64,000 nt of DNA from the NCBI RefSeq assembly GCF_041468085.1, contig NZ_CP121014.1:248001-312000 (forward strand). Direction: 5' to 3'. Shown one piece after another: positions 8,245-16,675 of the stretch. The translations under genes were made by a program, and so were the position numbers. The notes under the pieces are model-generated. The model made no database searches. It worked only from the letters and a program-made list of their open reading frames with translations, and was not told the origin of the DNA. The stretch's first letter is position 1, and the number at the start of each line of letters is the position of its first letter. The DNA is from Tistrella mobilis (GTDB lineage Bacteria; Pseudomonadota; Alphaproteobacteria; Tistrellales; Tistrellaceae).

Positions 8245-10260
8245 ATGAATTCCACTGGGTCTTTCGCCATGTTCGACCGTCTGCTTGCTCCCGATCGGCT
8301 CTGGGAAGCCTGGTTCAAGGTGTTGCGCAACCGTGGCGGTCCCGGTGGCGATGGTGAAAGTCTGGATGCCTTCCGTATCGGTGTCGAGACCCGGCTTGCC
8401 CGGCTGGCGGCGGATGTGCGGGGCGGAACCTGGCGGCCAGGGCCGTATCGTCTGCTCGATGTTCCGAAGGATGATGGCGGCACCCGCCGGCTGGCCATTC
8501 CCTGTGTCGCGGATCGGGTGTTGATGACATCCGCAGCCCTGGTCATGGGGCCGATGCTCGATGCCACCTTCGAACCGTCAAGCCATGGCTACCGCCCGGG
8601 CCGCGGGGTTCGCACCGCCATTGCCCGGGTCGAGAGCCTGAGGGATCAGGGTTTCCACTGGGTGCTGGATGCCGACATCACCAGATTTTTCGATCGCGTG
8701 CCCCATGACCGTCTGCTCGATCGTCTGAGAGAGGCGACCGGGGACGCCCGTCTGGTCGACCTCGTCGGCCTCTGGCTGGATGGCTATGATCCGACGGGTG
8801 AGGCCGGCCGGGGGGGCGGGCTCGGTTTGCCGCAAGGCGCCCCGATCTCGCCGCTGCTGGCCAATCTCTATCTGGACACGGTCGATGAACGCATCGCGGC
8901 CGCCGGGCTTCATCTGGTGCGGTTTGCCGATGATTTCGTGATCCTGGCCGCAGACGAGGCGGCGGCGGAAGGCGCGCGCGCCCATGTCGCCGCCCTGCTT
9001 GCCGATCACGGCCTGCACCTTCATCCGGACAAGACCAGGGTGGTCAGTTTCGATCAGGGGTTCGCCTTTCTGGGCAAGCTCTTCGTCCGCGCGCTGGTGC
9101 TGCCCCGGCCCGATGACGATCCAACGCCGAAGGCGGTGGTTCGTCCGGCGACAGCACCCCCGGCGTCTGACCCGATCGCGATGACGCCGGGAGATCCGGA
9201 AGCCTCGCCGATCCTGCGGCCACTCTATGTCGTCGAGCCCGGGCGCCGGCTCAGCGTCCGCAATCAGGCCTTCACGGTGGAAGAGATCGAGACGGGGCGG
9301 GAGCTGATCGCGCTGCCGGCGGCACGTGTCGGGCGCATCGACCTCGGTCATCGGGTTGCCGCCGATGCCCGGGCCCTGCGTCATGCGGCGGCATCCCGTA
9401 TTCCCGTGGCCCTGCTCGATGGCCTGGGCGGTGTCGAGGCCTGGCTTGAACCCGATGGCGGTGCCCGGGGGCAGCGCCATCTGGCCCAGGCGCGCCATAT
9501 CCTGAACCCCGACAGCCGGCTCACCCTGGCCCGGCTGCTGGTGGATGCCCGGCTTCAGACCACCCAGGCCCTGCTCAAGCGTCTGAACCGACGCAAGCGT
9601 CTGGCAACCGTCGATGCGGCTGCCGACCGGCTGAAGCGGATCCGGCGGAAACTGCCGCTGGCCGACGATATCCCGCAGCTGATGGGGCATGAGGGCGAGG
9701 CCGCTGCGATCTACTGGCCGGCCCTTGGAGCCCTGATCGACCATGGCTGGGTCTTCCGCCGCAGATTGCGGCGCGGTGCGGCCGATCCGGTGAACCTGAT
9801 CCTGGACTGGCTGGCGGCATTGCTGGCCCGCGAGATTAAGGCCCTTGCCACCCGCCACGCTCTGGATCCGGGTCTCGGTGTGCTTCACGAGGTGCGCGAC
9901 GGCCATGATGCGCTGGTCTCGGACCTGATCGAAATCTTCCGTGCGCCGCTGGCCGAAGCCTGCGCGGTCTATCTGTTCAACAACCGGATCCTGGGGCCCG
10001 ATGACATCATCCGCTATCCGCCGCCGCCGGATGCCCCCGATCGGGCGGGTGTTTCCGGCCAGCCGGATGGCGGCTGGCGGGTGCTGCCGGAAGCGGGGCG
10101 GCGGGTGATCCGCACCTGGGAAGGCTGGCTCGACCGGCCGGTCACCGGCCCGGATGGGCGGCGGCGGGCCTGGCGCGGCCTGATCGACGCCCAGCTTGCC
10201 GCCTGGTGCCGGCATATCGAGGACGACGCACCCTTCGTCCCCTATCACCTGGACTACTGA
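8245..10260 (+). CDS. cas1: Reverse transcriptase-Cas1 fusion protein
   Basis: Spacer-acquisition integrase fused to a group II intron-like reverse transcriptase; such fusions in type III systems can take spacers from RNA. The RT domain occupies about residues 10-285, with LDADITRFFD (Asp143) and the catalytic FADD box at 227-230, a variant of YADD. The Cas1 domain covers about 325-610, with Glu483 in GHEGEAAAIYW and His548/Asp560 in LHEV...SDLIEIFR as candidate metal ligands. No N-terminal Cas6 domain is present. The ATG at 8245 is used, but 8269 (MFDRLLAPDRLW) fits the usual family start and leaves more room after the TATAAT at 8225. Followed directly by cas2. Confidence 0.95.
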   Translation: MNSTGSFAMFDRLLAPDRLWEAWFKVLRNRGGPGGDGESLDAFRIGVETRLARLAADVRGGTWRPGPYRLLDVPKDDGGTRRLAIPCVADRVLMTSAALVMGPMLDATFEPSSHGYRPGRGVRTAIARVESLRDQGFHWVLDADITRFFDRVPHDRLLDRLREATGDARLVDLVGLWLDGYDPTGEAGRGGGLGLPQGAPISPLLANLYLDTVDERIAAAGLHLVRFADDFVILAADEAAAEGARAHVAALLADHGLHLHPDKTRVVSFDQGFAFLGKLFVRALVLPRPDDDPTPKAVVRPATAPPASDPIAMTPGDPEASPILRPLYVVEPGRRLSVRNQAFTVEEIETGRELIALPAARVGRIDLGHRVAADARALRHAAASRIPVALLDGLGGVEAWLEPDGGARGQRHLAQARHILNPDSRLTLARLLVDARLQTTQALLKRLNRRKRLATVDAAADRLKRIRRKLPLADDIPQLMGHEGEAAAIYWPALGALIDHGWVFRRRLRRGAADPVNLILDWLAALLAREIKALATRHALDPGLGVLHEVRDGHDALVSDLIEIFRAPLAEACAVYLFNNRILGPDDIIRYPPPPDAPDRAGVSGQPDGGWRVLPEAGRRVIRTWEGWLDRPVTGPDGRRRAWRGLIDAQLAAWCRHIEDDAPFVPYHLDY

Positions 10261-10290
10261 ATGCCCGCCTGCCAGCAGAAAGCCGCCCTC

Positions 10291-10578
10291 ATGTCCGAGA
10301 CCCGCTTCGTGATGGTCTATGCCTATGACATCGTCGCCGACCGTGACCGCGACCGGATCGCCGGCATCCTGGAAGATGTGGCCGTGCGCGTGCAGCGCAG
10401 CCTGTTTGAAATTCGCCAGACCCGGGAGGAGGCCGACCGGCTCATCGCCCGCCTGACCCCGCACCTTGCCCCCGGCGACAAGCTCAGGGTCTATGCCCTG
10501 GGGGCCACCGGTCTTGATCACAGCCGCGTTGTCGGCGGGCCGCCGCTTCCGGAACCCGCGGATTACTGGTTGCTGTAA
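10291..10578 (+). CDS. cas2: CRISPR-associated protein Cas2
   Basis: A 95-residue partner of Cas1 in spacer integration. It opens with a hydrophobic beta strand followed by the Cas2 Asp (VMVYAYDI, Asp13), then RDRIAGILEDVAVRVQRSLFEI, typical of the family's first helix and second strand. The frame is open from the RT-Cas1 stop with an ATG at 10261, but the ATG at 10291 places the beta strand at the usual distance from the N-terminus. Translation is probably coupled to RT-cas1. Confidence 0.9.
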   Translation: MSETRFVMVYAYDIVADRDRDRIAGILEDVAVRVQRSLFEIRQTREEADRLIARLTPHLAPGDKLRVYALGATGLDHSRVVGGPPLPEPADYWLL

Positions 10579-10655
10579 GCCTCACCCGATGTGACGCCGG
10601 AAAGCGCGGGAACCCGGGTTTCGGTCACGCCCCGCCATGTGATGTAACTGCGTTT

Positions 10656-10708
10656 GCCTGGGGATGATGGCGCAGGGCGCGGAGCGCCCGGAGGCATCAT
10701 CCCCAGGC
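10656..10708. terminator. Perfect 14-bp hairpin after cas2
   Basis: GCCTGGGGATGATG (10656-10669) and its exact reverse complement (10695-10708) enclose a 25-nt loop. It lies 78 nt after cas2 with no T-tract, so it could be a factor-dependent terminator or a structure linked to the insertion-sequence remnant that follows. Confidence 0.5.
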
Positions 10709-10787
10709 GCCCCCGAAATCGGGGTGGTCATCGTCGATCTTCGGTAGGGTTTGGTTGCAACCCCCAACCGAACCAAGGATCAAGACG

Positions 10788-11073
10788 ATGACCGATGAAA
10801 TGATGAGCCTTCGTGGCCTGCTGGAATAGAGCGCTGATGCCGATCTGCTGCGCGAGATGATCGGTTTTGCCACCGAGCGGCTGGCCATCGGCCCCAGCGA
10901 GGCCGAGACCTTCTGGACCGACTTCCTGCGCAAGCTGGCGCGGCGGGGCCTGCGCGGCGTCAAGCTGGTGGTCTCCGACGCCCACGAAGGGTTGAAAGCG
11001 GCCATCGCCAAGGTGCTGAACGCCACCTGGCAGCGCTGCCGCGTCGTCTCGGCTTTCATCGCCACCTCCATGG
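10788..11073 (+). pseudogene. IS256-family (mutator type) transposase remnant
   Basis: The conceptual product starts like IS256-family transposases (MTDEMMSLRGLLE), meets an amber stop, then continues in the same frame. It jumps from N-terminal sequence (DLLREMIGFATERL) straight to the C-terminal catalytic part (IGPSEAETFWTDFLRKL, KLVVSDAHEGLKAA, TWQRCRV). A further short block appears missing before VSAFIAT. At least two in-frame internal deletions, a nonsense codon and a lost C-terminus make it inactive. It marks a past insertion at the right edge of the CRISPR locus. Left-end sequence with inverted motifs (GGTTTGGTTGC...) is at about 10740-10775. Confidence 0.85.
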
Positions 11074-11130
11074 CCTTACGCCCGGATGGTCTGATGGCCG
11101 GCCCGGGTTGTCAATCCGTGGTGGCGCCGT

Positions 11131-11904
11131 TCAGCCGGACACCCCCGGCACCCGGAAGGGCAGCGGCGCCGCCCCCGGTGCGCCGTCCGGTTTCAGCCCG
11201 TTGAACACGATGTCGATGAAGCTGTCGGCATAGGAGGTCGCGGCTTCGGGATCGGTCAGCGGCGTGCCGTACAGCCGCTCGATCATGCCAGAGAAGGTGA
11301 AGATCAGCGAGGCGCCGAAGATGATGATCAGGGTCACGTCGCGCAGGGGCATCTGGCGGATGGCACCGGCCGCCATGGCTTCGCGGATCGCGCCTTCGAA
11401 CTTGTCGAAGGCGGTCTTCATGTAGCTTTCCACCAGCCAGTGCATGCGATCGCCCGGCACCGAGCCCTCGTGTACCGTCACCCGGGCGAAATCGGGGTTG
11501 TGGGCGTTGGCATAAACCAGGCCCTTGGTCAGCAGTTTCAGCCGGGTCAGCGGGTCCACCCCGCCGGGTTTTTCGGCGAGGTTTTCATAGAAGGCGATGC
11601 GTTCGGCCATCAGCCGGTCGATCGCCGCCTCCCAGATCTTCTGCTTCGAGCCGAAATGGTAATGCACGATCGACTGCGTCACCCCGGCCTCGGCCGCGAT
11701 CGCGCCGGTGGTTACCGGCTCGTAGCCCAGGCGCGCAAACAGTTTCGTGGCGGCATCCAGCAGCGCGTTGCGGGTGGCATCCGGCCCGGCATCGGCCAGC
11801 GGCGGGCGGCCCTGGCGGCGGCGGCGCGGGGCGGCGGCGCTCGCTTTGCGGGTGCGCGCAGGCTTTGTTGCCGATTTTGGGTTGTCGTCGTCCTGGATCG
11901 CCAT
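11131..11904 (-). CDS. TetR-family transcriptional regulator
   Basis: A 257-residue repressor-type regulator. After a basic, low-complexity N-terminus of about 45 residues comes the TetR DNA-binding domain with ALLDAATKLFARLGYEPVTT and the recognition-helix region GVTQSIVHYHFGSKQKIW. The C-terminal half is the ligand-binding domain. An ATG at 11904 is chosen; a GTG one codon upstream is equally possible, with AAGAGG nearby. It is the last gene of the leftward group with a binding protein, acyl-CoA carboxylase and acyl-CoA ligase, and may respond to an acyl-CoA or free acid used by them. Confidence 0.85.
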   Translation of the reverse strand: MAIQDDDNPKSATKPARTRKASAAAPRRRRQGRPPLADAGPDATRNALLDAATKLFARLGYEPVTTGAIAAEAGVTQSIVHYHFGSKQKIWEAAIDRLMAERIAFYENLAEKPGGVDPLTRLKLLTKGLVYANAHNPDFARVTVHEGSVPGDRMHWLVESYMKTAFDKFEGAIREAMAAGAIRQMPLRDVTLIIIFGASLIFTFSGMIERLYGTPLTDPEAATSYADSFIDIVFNGLKPDGAPGAAPLPFRVPGVSG

Positions 11905-12009
11905 CACCCTCTTACCGCGTTTGAACAGGTGTCTGCGACCGGACCATAACCGCCGTCGCCGTGCCGGCCCAGCCCGAAATCACCGGGCCGGACCGGCGCG
12001 TCGGTCCCC

Positions 12010-13224
12010 TTACCGCTTCAGCAGCGGGCAGTCGCTTTCCGCCGCCGGGCGATAGGCCTCGGCGCCGGGGATGGTGGTCTTCTGGGCCAGATAGTCCAGC
12101 TCGTATTTCGACTCCGCCGGGCTCTTGACCTCGAAGTAATACATGTCGCGCATCAGCCGGCCGTCGGCACGGATGGTGGCGCCATCGGTCATGAAGTCTT
12201 GAACCGGCATCGCCTTCATCTTCGCCAGCACCGCCTGGGTGTCGGTGCTGCCGGCCGCTTCCACCGCTTTCAGATAGTGCAGAACCGAGCTGTAGACGGT
12301 TGCCTGCACATCCGTCGGCACCTTGCCGTGGCGGGCCTTGAAGCGTTCGGCGAAGGCGCGGGTGCCGTCGGTCTGGTCCCAGTAGAAATCGGCGACCACC
12401 GGCATGCCCCGGGTGGCTTCCAGCCCCAGACCCTGGATGTCGTTGACGGTGAAGAACAAAGGCGCGATCCGCTGGCCGGCCTGGGCGATGCCGAATTCAT
12501 CCGCCTGCTTGATCATGTTGCGGACATCCGACCCGCCGGCCACCAGCGCGATCACATCGGCGCCGGACCCTTGTGCCTGCAGCAGGAAAGAGCTGAAATC
12601 ATTGGTGCCGAGCGGAAAGCGCACGGCACCCTTCACCGTGCCGCCCATCTTCTCGATCACGCTGATCGTGTCGCCTTCAAGCCCATGGCCCGAGGCATAA
12701 TCGACGGTCAGGAAGAACCAGGAACTGCCGGGGTTGCTCTTGAAGATGCCCTCGACATTGCCCTTGGCCAGCGCATAGCCGTCATAGCCCCAGATCAGGC
12801 CGTTGGTGGTGCATTTGTCGCCGGTCAGGCTCTTGTTGTTGGCGCCCGAGAACACGGCGATTTTGTCGCGCTTCATGATCACGTCCTGAAGCGCCAGCGA
12901 GATGCCGGAATTCGACACGTCGAACAGCGCCTGCACGCCCTCGTCGTCGAACCATTTCAGCGCCGCGGTGACGCCGATATCGGCCTTGTTCTGATGATCG
13001 GCCGAAACCAGCCCGACCGGTTGGCCCAACACCTTGCCGCCGGCATCCTCGATCGCGAGTTCGGCCGCGATCACCGATCCCTGGCCGCCGAAATCCGAAT
13101 AGACCGAGGACATGTCGGTCAGCACGCCGATCTTGACGGCATCCGCCGCCTCGACAGCCGCCATCTGGCACAGCACCGCCAGTGCCGCCGCGAGCCCCGC
13201 GGCGGGTTTCGATATCCTGCGCAT
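12010..13224 (-). CDS. Branched-chain amino acid-type ABC transporter substrate-binding protein
   Basis: Periplasmic ligand-binding protein of the Liv type (Peripla_BP_6). A signal peptide spans about residues 1-26 (MRRISKPAAGLAAALAVL...), followed by VKIGVLTDMSSVYSDFGGQG, the usual first strand. The ATG at 13224 is preceded by GGGAGGAAAG, a clear ribosome site, so longer frames to 13308 are rejected. No permease or ATPase genes are adjacent, so it either uses a transporter elsewhere or the Liv system at 53063-56499. It lies 107 nt after the acyl-CoA carboxylase gene, so the ligand is likely an organic acid rather than an amino acid (inference). Confidence 0.9.
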   Translation of the reverse strand: MRRISKPAAGLAAALAVLCQMAAVEAADAVKIGVLTDMSSVYSDFGGQGSVIAAELAIEDAGGKVLGQPVGLVSADHQNKADIGVTAALKWFDDEGVQALFDVSNSGISLALQDVIMKRDKIAVFSGANNKSLTGDKCTTNGLIWGYDGYALAKGNVEGIFKSNPGSSWFFLTVDYASGHGLEGDTISVIEKMGGTVKGAVRFPLGTNDFSSFLLQAQGSGADVIALVAGGSDVRNMIKQADEFGIAQAGQRIAPLFFTVNDIQGLGLEATRGMPVVADFYWDQTDGTRAFAERFKARHGKVPTDVQATVYSSVLHYLKAVEAAGSTDTQAVLAKMKAMPVQDFMTDGATIRADGRLMRDMYYFEVKSPAESKYELDYLAQKTTIPGAEAYRPAAESDCPLLKR

Positions 13225-13330
13225 GTGATCTTTCCTCCCGATCCCGGTCTTTGCGCCCGGGTATGGTCGTTGGGGGGGGAGGGCCGGTGTGCCCGTCTTT
13301 GCGGGCATCGCCGGCCGGGAGTCTTTCGGC

Positions 13331-16300
13331 TCAGCGTGTGGCGATGAAGGGCCGCCGCTTCGCGCCCGCCGCCGGTGCCGGCGGCACCGGGAAGCCGTCG
13401 AGGCCGCGCCGCACCCAGTCGCGGGTCGCCGCGGGGTCGATCACGCCGTCGATTTCAAGGAAGGCCGCCATGTTCGACGCCTTGCCCTTGGCATAGAGCG
13501 CATCGACCAGCTTGCGGTAGAGCGCCTCACGCTCGGCCGGGTCGGCGATGGCTTCCAGATCGCGGCGATAGCCCAGGCGCACGGCCCCTTCCAGCCCCAT
13601 GCCGCCGAATTCGCCGGTCGGCCACGACACGGTGAAGGCGGGGGAGAGCATGTTGCCGCCGGCCATCGCCTGGGCGCCCAGGCCATAGCCCTTGCGCAGC
13701 ACGATGGTGAACATCGGCACGGTCATATTGGCGCCGCCCACGAACATGCGCGACACCCGCCGGACCAGCGCGGTCTTCTCGGCATCGGGGCCGACCATGA
13801 AACCCGGCGTGTCGCAGAGCGACAGCACCGGCAGGCCGTGCGCCTCGCAGAGATCCAGGAAGCGCGCCGCCTTCTCGGCGCCCTCGCCATCGATCGCACC
13901 GCCCAGATGGCGGGGATTGTTGGCGAACAGCCCCATCGGCCGGCCCTCGATCCGGATCAGCGCGGTGATGATGCCGATGCCGTAATCGGGCCGCAGTTCC
14001 AGCACCGAACCCGTGTCCGCGACCAGCTCGACCACCTTGCGCACATCATAGGCGCGCAGCCGGTTCTCGGGGATGGCATTGCGCAGCAGCCGCTGATCGG
14101 CGGCCGTCCAGTCGGCCACCGGCCCCTGGAAATAGGACAGGTATTTTTTCGTGACCGCGACCGCCTCGGCCTCGTCTTCGACCAGGATGTCGACCACGCC
14201 GTTCGGCACCTGAACATCCATCGGCCCGACCTCTTCGGGCTTGTAGACACCCAGGCCCCCGCCTTCGATCATGGCCGGCCCGCCCATGCCCAGATTGGCG
14301 TTGCGGGTGGCGATGATCACGTCGCAGACGCCCGCGATCGCCGCATTGCCGGCGAAGCAGCGGCCCGAAACCACGGCCACCGTCGGGGCCTTGCCGCTCA
14401 TCTGCGCCAGCAGCTTGAAGGTCGGCACGTCCAGCCCCGCCACGCCGACATGGTCGGTATCGCCCGGCCGGCCGCCGCCGCCCTCGGCGAAGACCACCAG
14501 CGGCATCGCCCAGTCATTGGCCAGATGGAACATGCGGTCCATCTTCTTGTGGTTCATGAAGCCCTGGGTGCCGGCCAGCACGGTGTAGTCGTACGAGAGC
14601 AGCATGCAGCGCGCCCGCTCCGCCCCGAACAGCCCGGCATTCACCGAGCCCACACCCGCCACCAGCCCGTCGGCCGGGCTCATCTTCTTCAGCGTCTCGT
14701 AATCATGGCGGCTGCGCTGGGCGGCGAGCGCCAGCGCGCCGTATTCCATGAAGCTGCCGGGATCGGCCAGATCCTCGATATTCTCGCGCGCGGTGCGCTG
14801 GCCGGTCCTGCGCCGCCGCGCCACCGCATCGGGCCGGCGGGCATCGGTCAACTCGTCATGCAGTTCCAGGATCGCGGCCAGATCCGGGCGGATATGGTCC
14901 AGATCGACCTCGACCGTCTCCTCTTCCGCGGCGCCCTCGAATTCACCCGGCTCGATGAACAGCACCGGCTGGTCGCCATAGACGGTCTCGTCCACCGCCA
15001 CGGCCAGCGCGCGCACGATGCCGGCCCGGCCCGCGGTGATGGTATGCTCCATCTTCATCGCCTCGATGATCGCCACCACCGTGCCGGGGCGGACGACATC
15101 GCCGGGCGCCACCTCGATCGCGACCACCCGGCCGGTCATCGGGGCGGCCACCGCCTCGGTGCCCTCGGGCGCGACCGGGCCGGTCGCCGCCCTGGTCGCC
15201 CCGCCGCCGCCGCTTTCCACCCAGAGCTTCGGATGGCTGTCGGCGGTTTCGGCCAGCCGTGCGGCGTGGGCGCCGATATAGCCGGTATCGAAACGCCCGG
15301 CGCGCACCGCCTCGTCGGCGATCAGGCTTTGCAGGAAGCCGATATTGGTCGCCACCCCTTCGATGCGGAATTCGGCCAGCGCCCGGCGGGCCCGGTCCAG
15401 CGCCAGATCCAGCCGGTTACCCGGCACATGCACGATCAGCTTGGCCAGCAGCGAGTCGTAATGGGGCGAGGTCGCATAGCCGGCATAACCGAAGGTCTCG
15501 ACCCGCACACCGCGTCCGCCCGGCACTTCGAAGGCCGAAATCACCCCGCCCGCGGGCACGGCGACGGCATCGGCGCCGATCTTCTCCATATTGATCCGCA
15601 GCTGCACCGCAACGCCCTCGGGCTCGGGCAGCCGGCCCTCGCCCAGGCCCAGCTCGGCCAGGCTCAACCCGGCGGCCAGCCCGATCTGGGTCTGGACCAG
15701 ATCGACGCCGGTCACCTCTTCGGTGACGGTGTGTTCCACCTGCAGCCGCGGATTGGCTTCCATGAACACGAAGCGCTGCCCGTCGGGGTCGCGGCCGTCG
15801 ATCAGGAATTCGAAGGTGCACAGCGTGTGGATGCCGCCGGCCCTGGCCAGCGCCACCGCGGTCCCGGCGATCCGCGCCTTCAGCGCCGGGTCGAGCCCGG
15901 GCAGCGGCGCGATCTCCACCAGCTTCTGATGCCGGCGCTGCAGGCTGCATTCGCGCTCGTGCAGATGGATCACCCGGCCGGTCCGATCGCCCAGCACCTG
16001 GATTTCCAGATGCCGCGCCGGCTGGATCAGCTCTTCCACGTAAAGCGCATCCGATCCGAAGGCGCCCAGCGCCTCGGCACCCGCCCGGGTCCAGGCCTCG
16101 GCCAGTTCCGATGCCGCGCGCACCACCCGCATGCCGCGGCCGCCGCCGCCGGCCACGGCCTTGATCATGATCGCGCCGCCGTCGCCCAGGCTCTCCAGGA
16201 AGCGCCGGGCTTCGTCTTCGGTGGTGGCATGGGCCGTGCCGCGGGCCAGCGGCGCGCCGGCTTCCGCCGCCAGCCGGCGCGCGGCGCCCTTGTCGCCGAA

Positions 16301-16672
16301 CAGGTCGAGCGCTTCGGGCTTCGGGCCGATGAAGGTCAGCCCGGCTTCGGCGCAGGCCCGCGCGAAGCCGGCGTTTTCGGCCAGGAAGCCATAGCCCGGA
16401 TGGATGGCGTCGGCGCCGGTTTCCAGCGCCGCACGGATCACCGCCTGGCCGTCCAGATAGGCGGCGGCGCCGACGCCCGGCAGTTCCACCGCCTGATCGG
16501 CGCGGCGCGTGTGCAGCGACCGGGCATCATCCTTGGGGGCGACGGCCACGGTCGGAATGCCCAGCTCGGCGGCGGCGCGCGCGATGCGGATCGCGATCTC
16601 GCCGCGATTGGCGATCAGGATGCGGCGGAAGAGGGGAGACGAGGGAGAATTGGGGGAGGAGGGGGAGGTCAT
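13331..16672 (-). CDS. Single-chain biotin-dependent acyl-CoA carboxylase
   Basis: All three activities are on one 1113-residue chain. Biotin carboxylase covers about 15-460, with the ATP-grasp loop KAVAGGGGRGMRVV and MEANPRLQVEHTVTE. The biotin carrier domain is at about 505-575 with the biotinylated Lys near 540 in EAMKMEH. Carboxyltransferase covers about 600-1100 (GSFMEYGALALAAQ, CDTPGFMVG, GYGLGAQAMAGG). This matches the layout and size of the single-chain long-chain acyl-CoA carboxylases rather than the two-subunit acetyl- or propionyl-CoA enzymes. Substrate cannot be read from sequence. It starts 3 nt after the acyl-CoA ligase stop, so the ligase may supply its CoA thioester. Confidence 0.93.
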   Translation of the reverse strand: MTSPSSPNSPSSPLFRRILIANRGEIAIRIARAAAELGIPTVAVAPKDDARSLHTRRADQAVELPGVGAAAYLDGQAVIRAALETGADAIHPGYGFLAENAGFARACAEAGLTFIGPKPEALDLFGDKGAARRLAAEAGAPLARGTAHATTEDEARRFLESLGDGGAIMIKAVAGGGGRGMRVVRAASELAEAWTRAGAEALGAFGSDALYVEELIQPARHLEIQVLGDRTGRVIHLHERECSLQRRHQKLVEIAPLPGLDPALKARIAGTAVALARAGGIHTLCTFEFLIDGRDPDGQRFVFMEANPRLQVEHTVTEEVTGVDLVQTQIGLAAGLSLAELGLGEGRLPEPEGVAVQLRINMEKIGADAVAVPAGGVISAFEVPGGRGVRVETFGYAGYATSPHYDSLLAKLIVHVPGNRLDLALDRARRALAEFRIEGVATNIGFLQSLIADEAVRAGRFDTGYIGAHAARLAETADSHPKLWVESGGGGATRAATGPVAPEGTEAVAAPMTGRVVAIEVAPGDVVRPGTVVAIIEAMKMEHTITAGRAGIVRALAVAVDETVYGDQPVLFIEPGEFEGAAEEETVEVDLDHIRPDLAAILELHDELTDARRPDAVARRRRTGQRTARENIEDLADPGSFMEYGALALAAQRSRHDYETLKKMSPADGLVAGVGSVNAGLFGAERARCMLLSYDYTVLAGTQGFMNHKKMDRMFHLANDWAMPLVVFAEGGGGRPGDTDHVGVAGLDVPTFKLLAQMSGKAPTVAVVSGRCFAGNAAIAGVCDVIIATRNANLGMGGPAMIEGGGLGVYKPEEVGPMDVQVPNGVVDILVEDEAEAVAVTKKYLSYFQGPVADWTAADQRLLRNAIPENRLRAYDVRKVVELVADTGSVLELRPDYGIGIITALIRIEGRPMGLFANNPRHLGGAIDGEGAEKAARFLDLCEAHGLPVLSLCDTPGFMVGPDAEKTALVRRVSRMFVGGANMTVPMFTIVLRKGYGLGAQAMAGGNMLSPAFTVSWPTGEFGGMGLEGAVRLGYRRDLEAIADPAEREALYRKLVDALYAKGKASNMAAFLEIDGVIDPAATRDWVRRGLDGFPVPPAPAAGAKRRPFIATR

Positions 16673-16675
16673 CTG

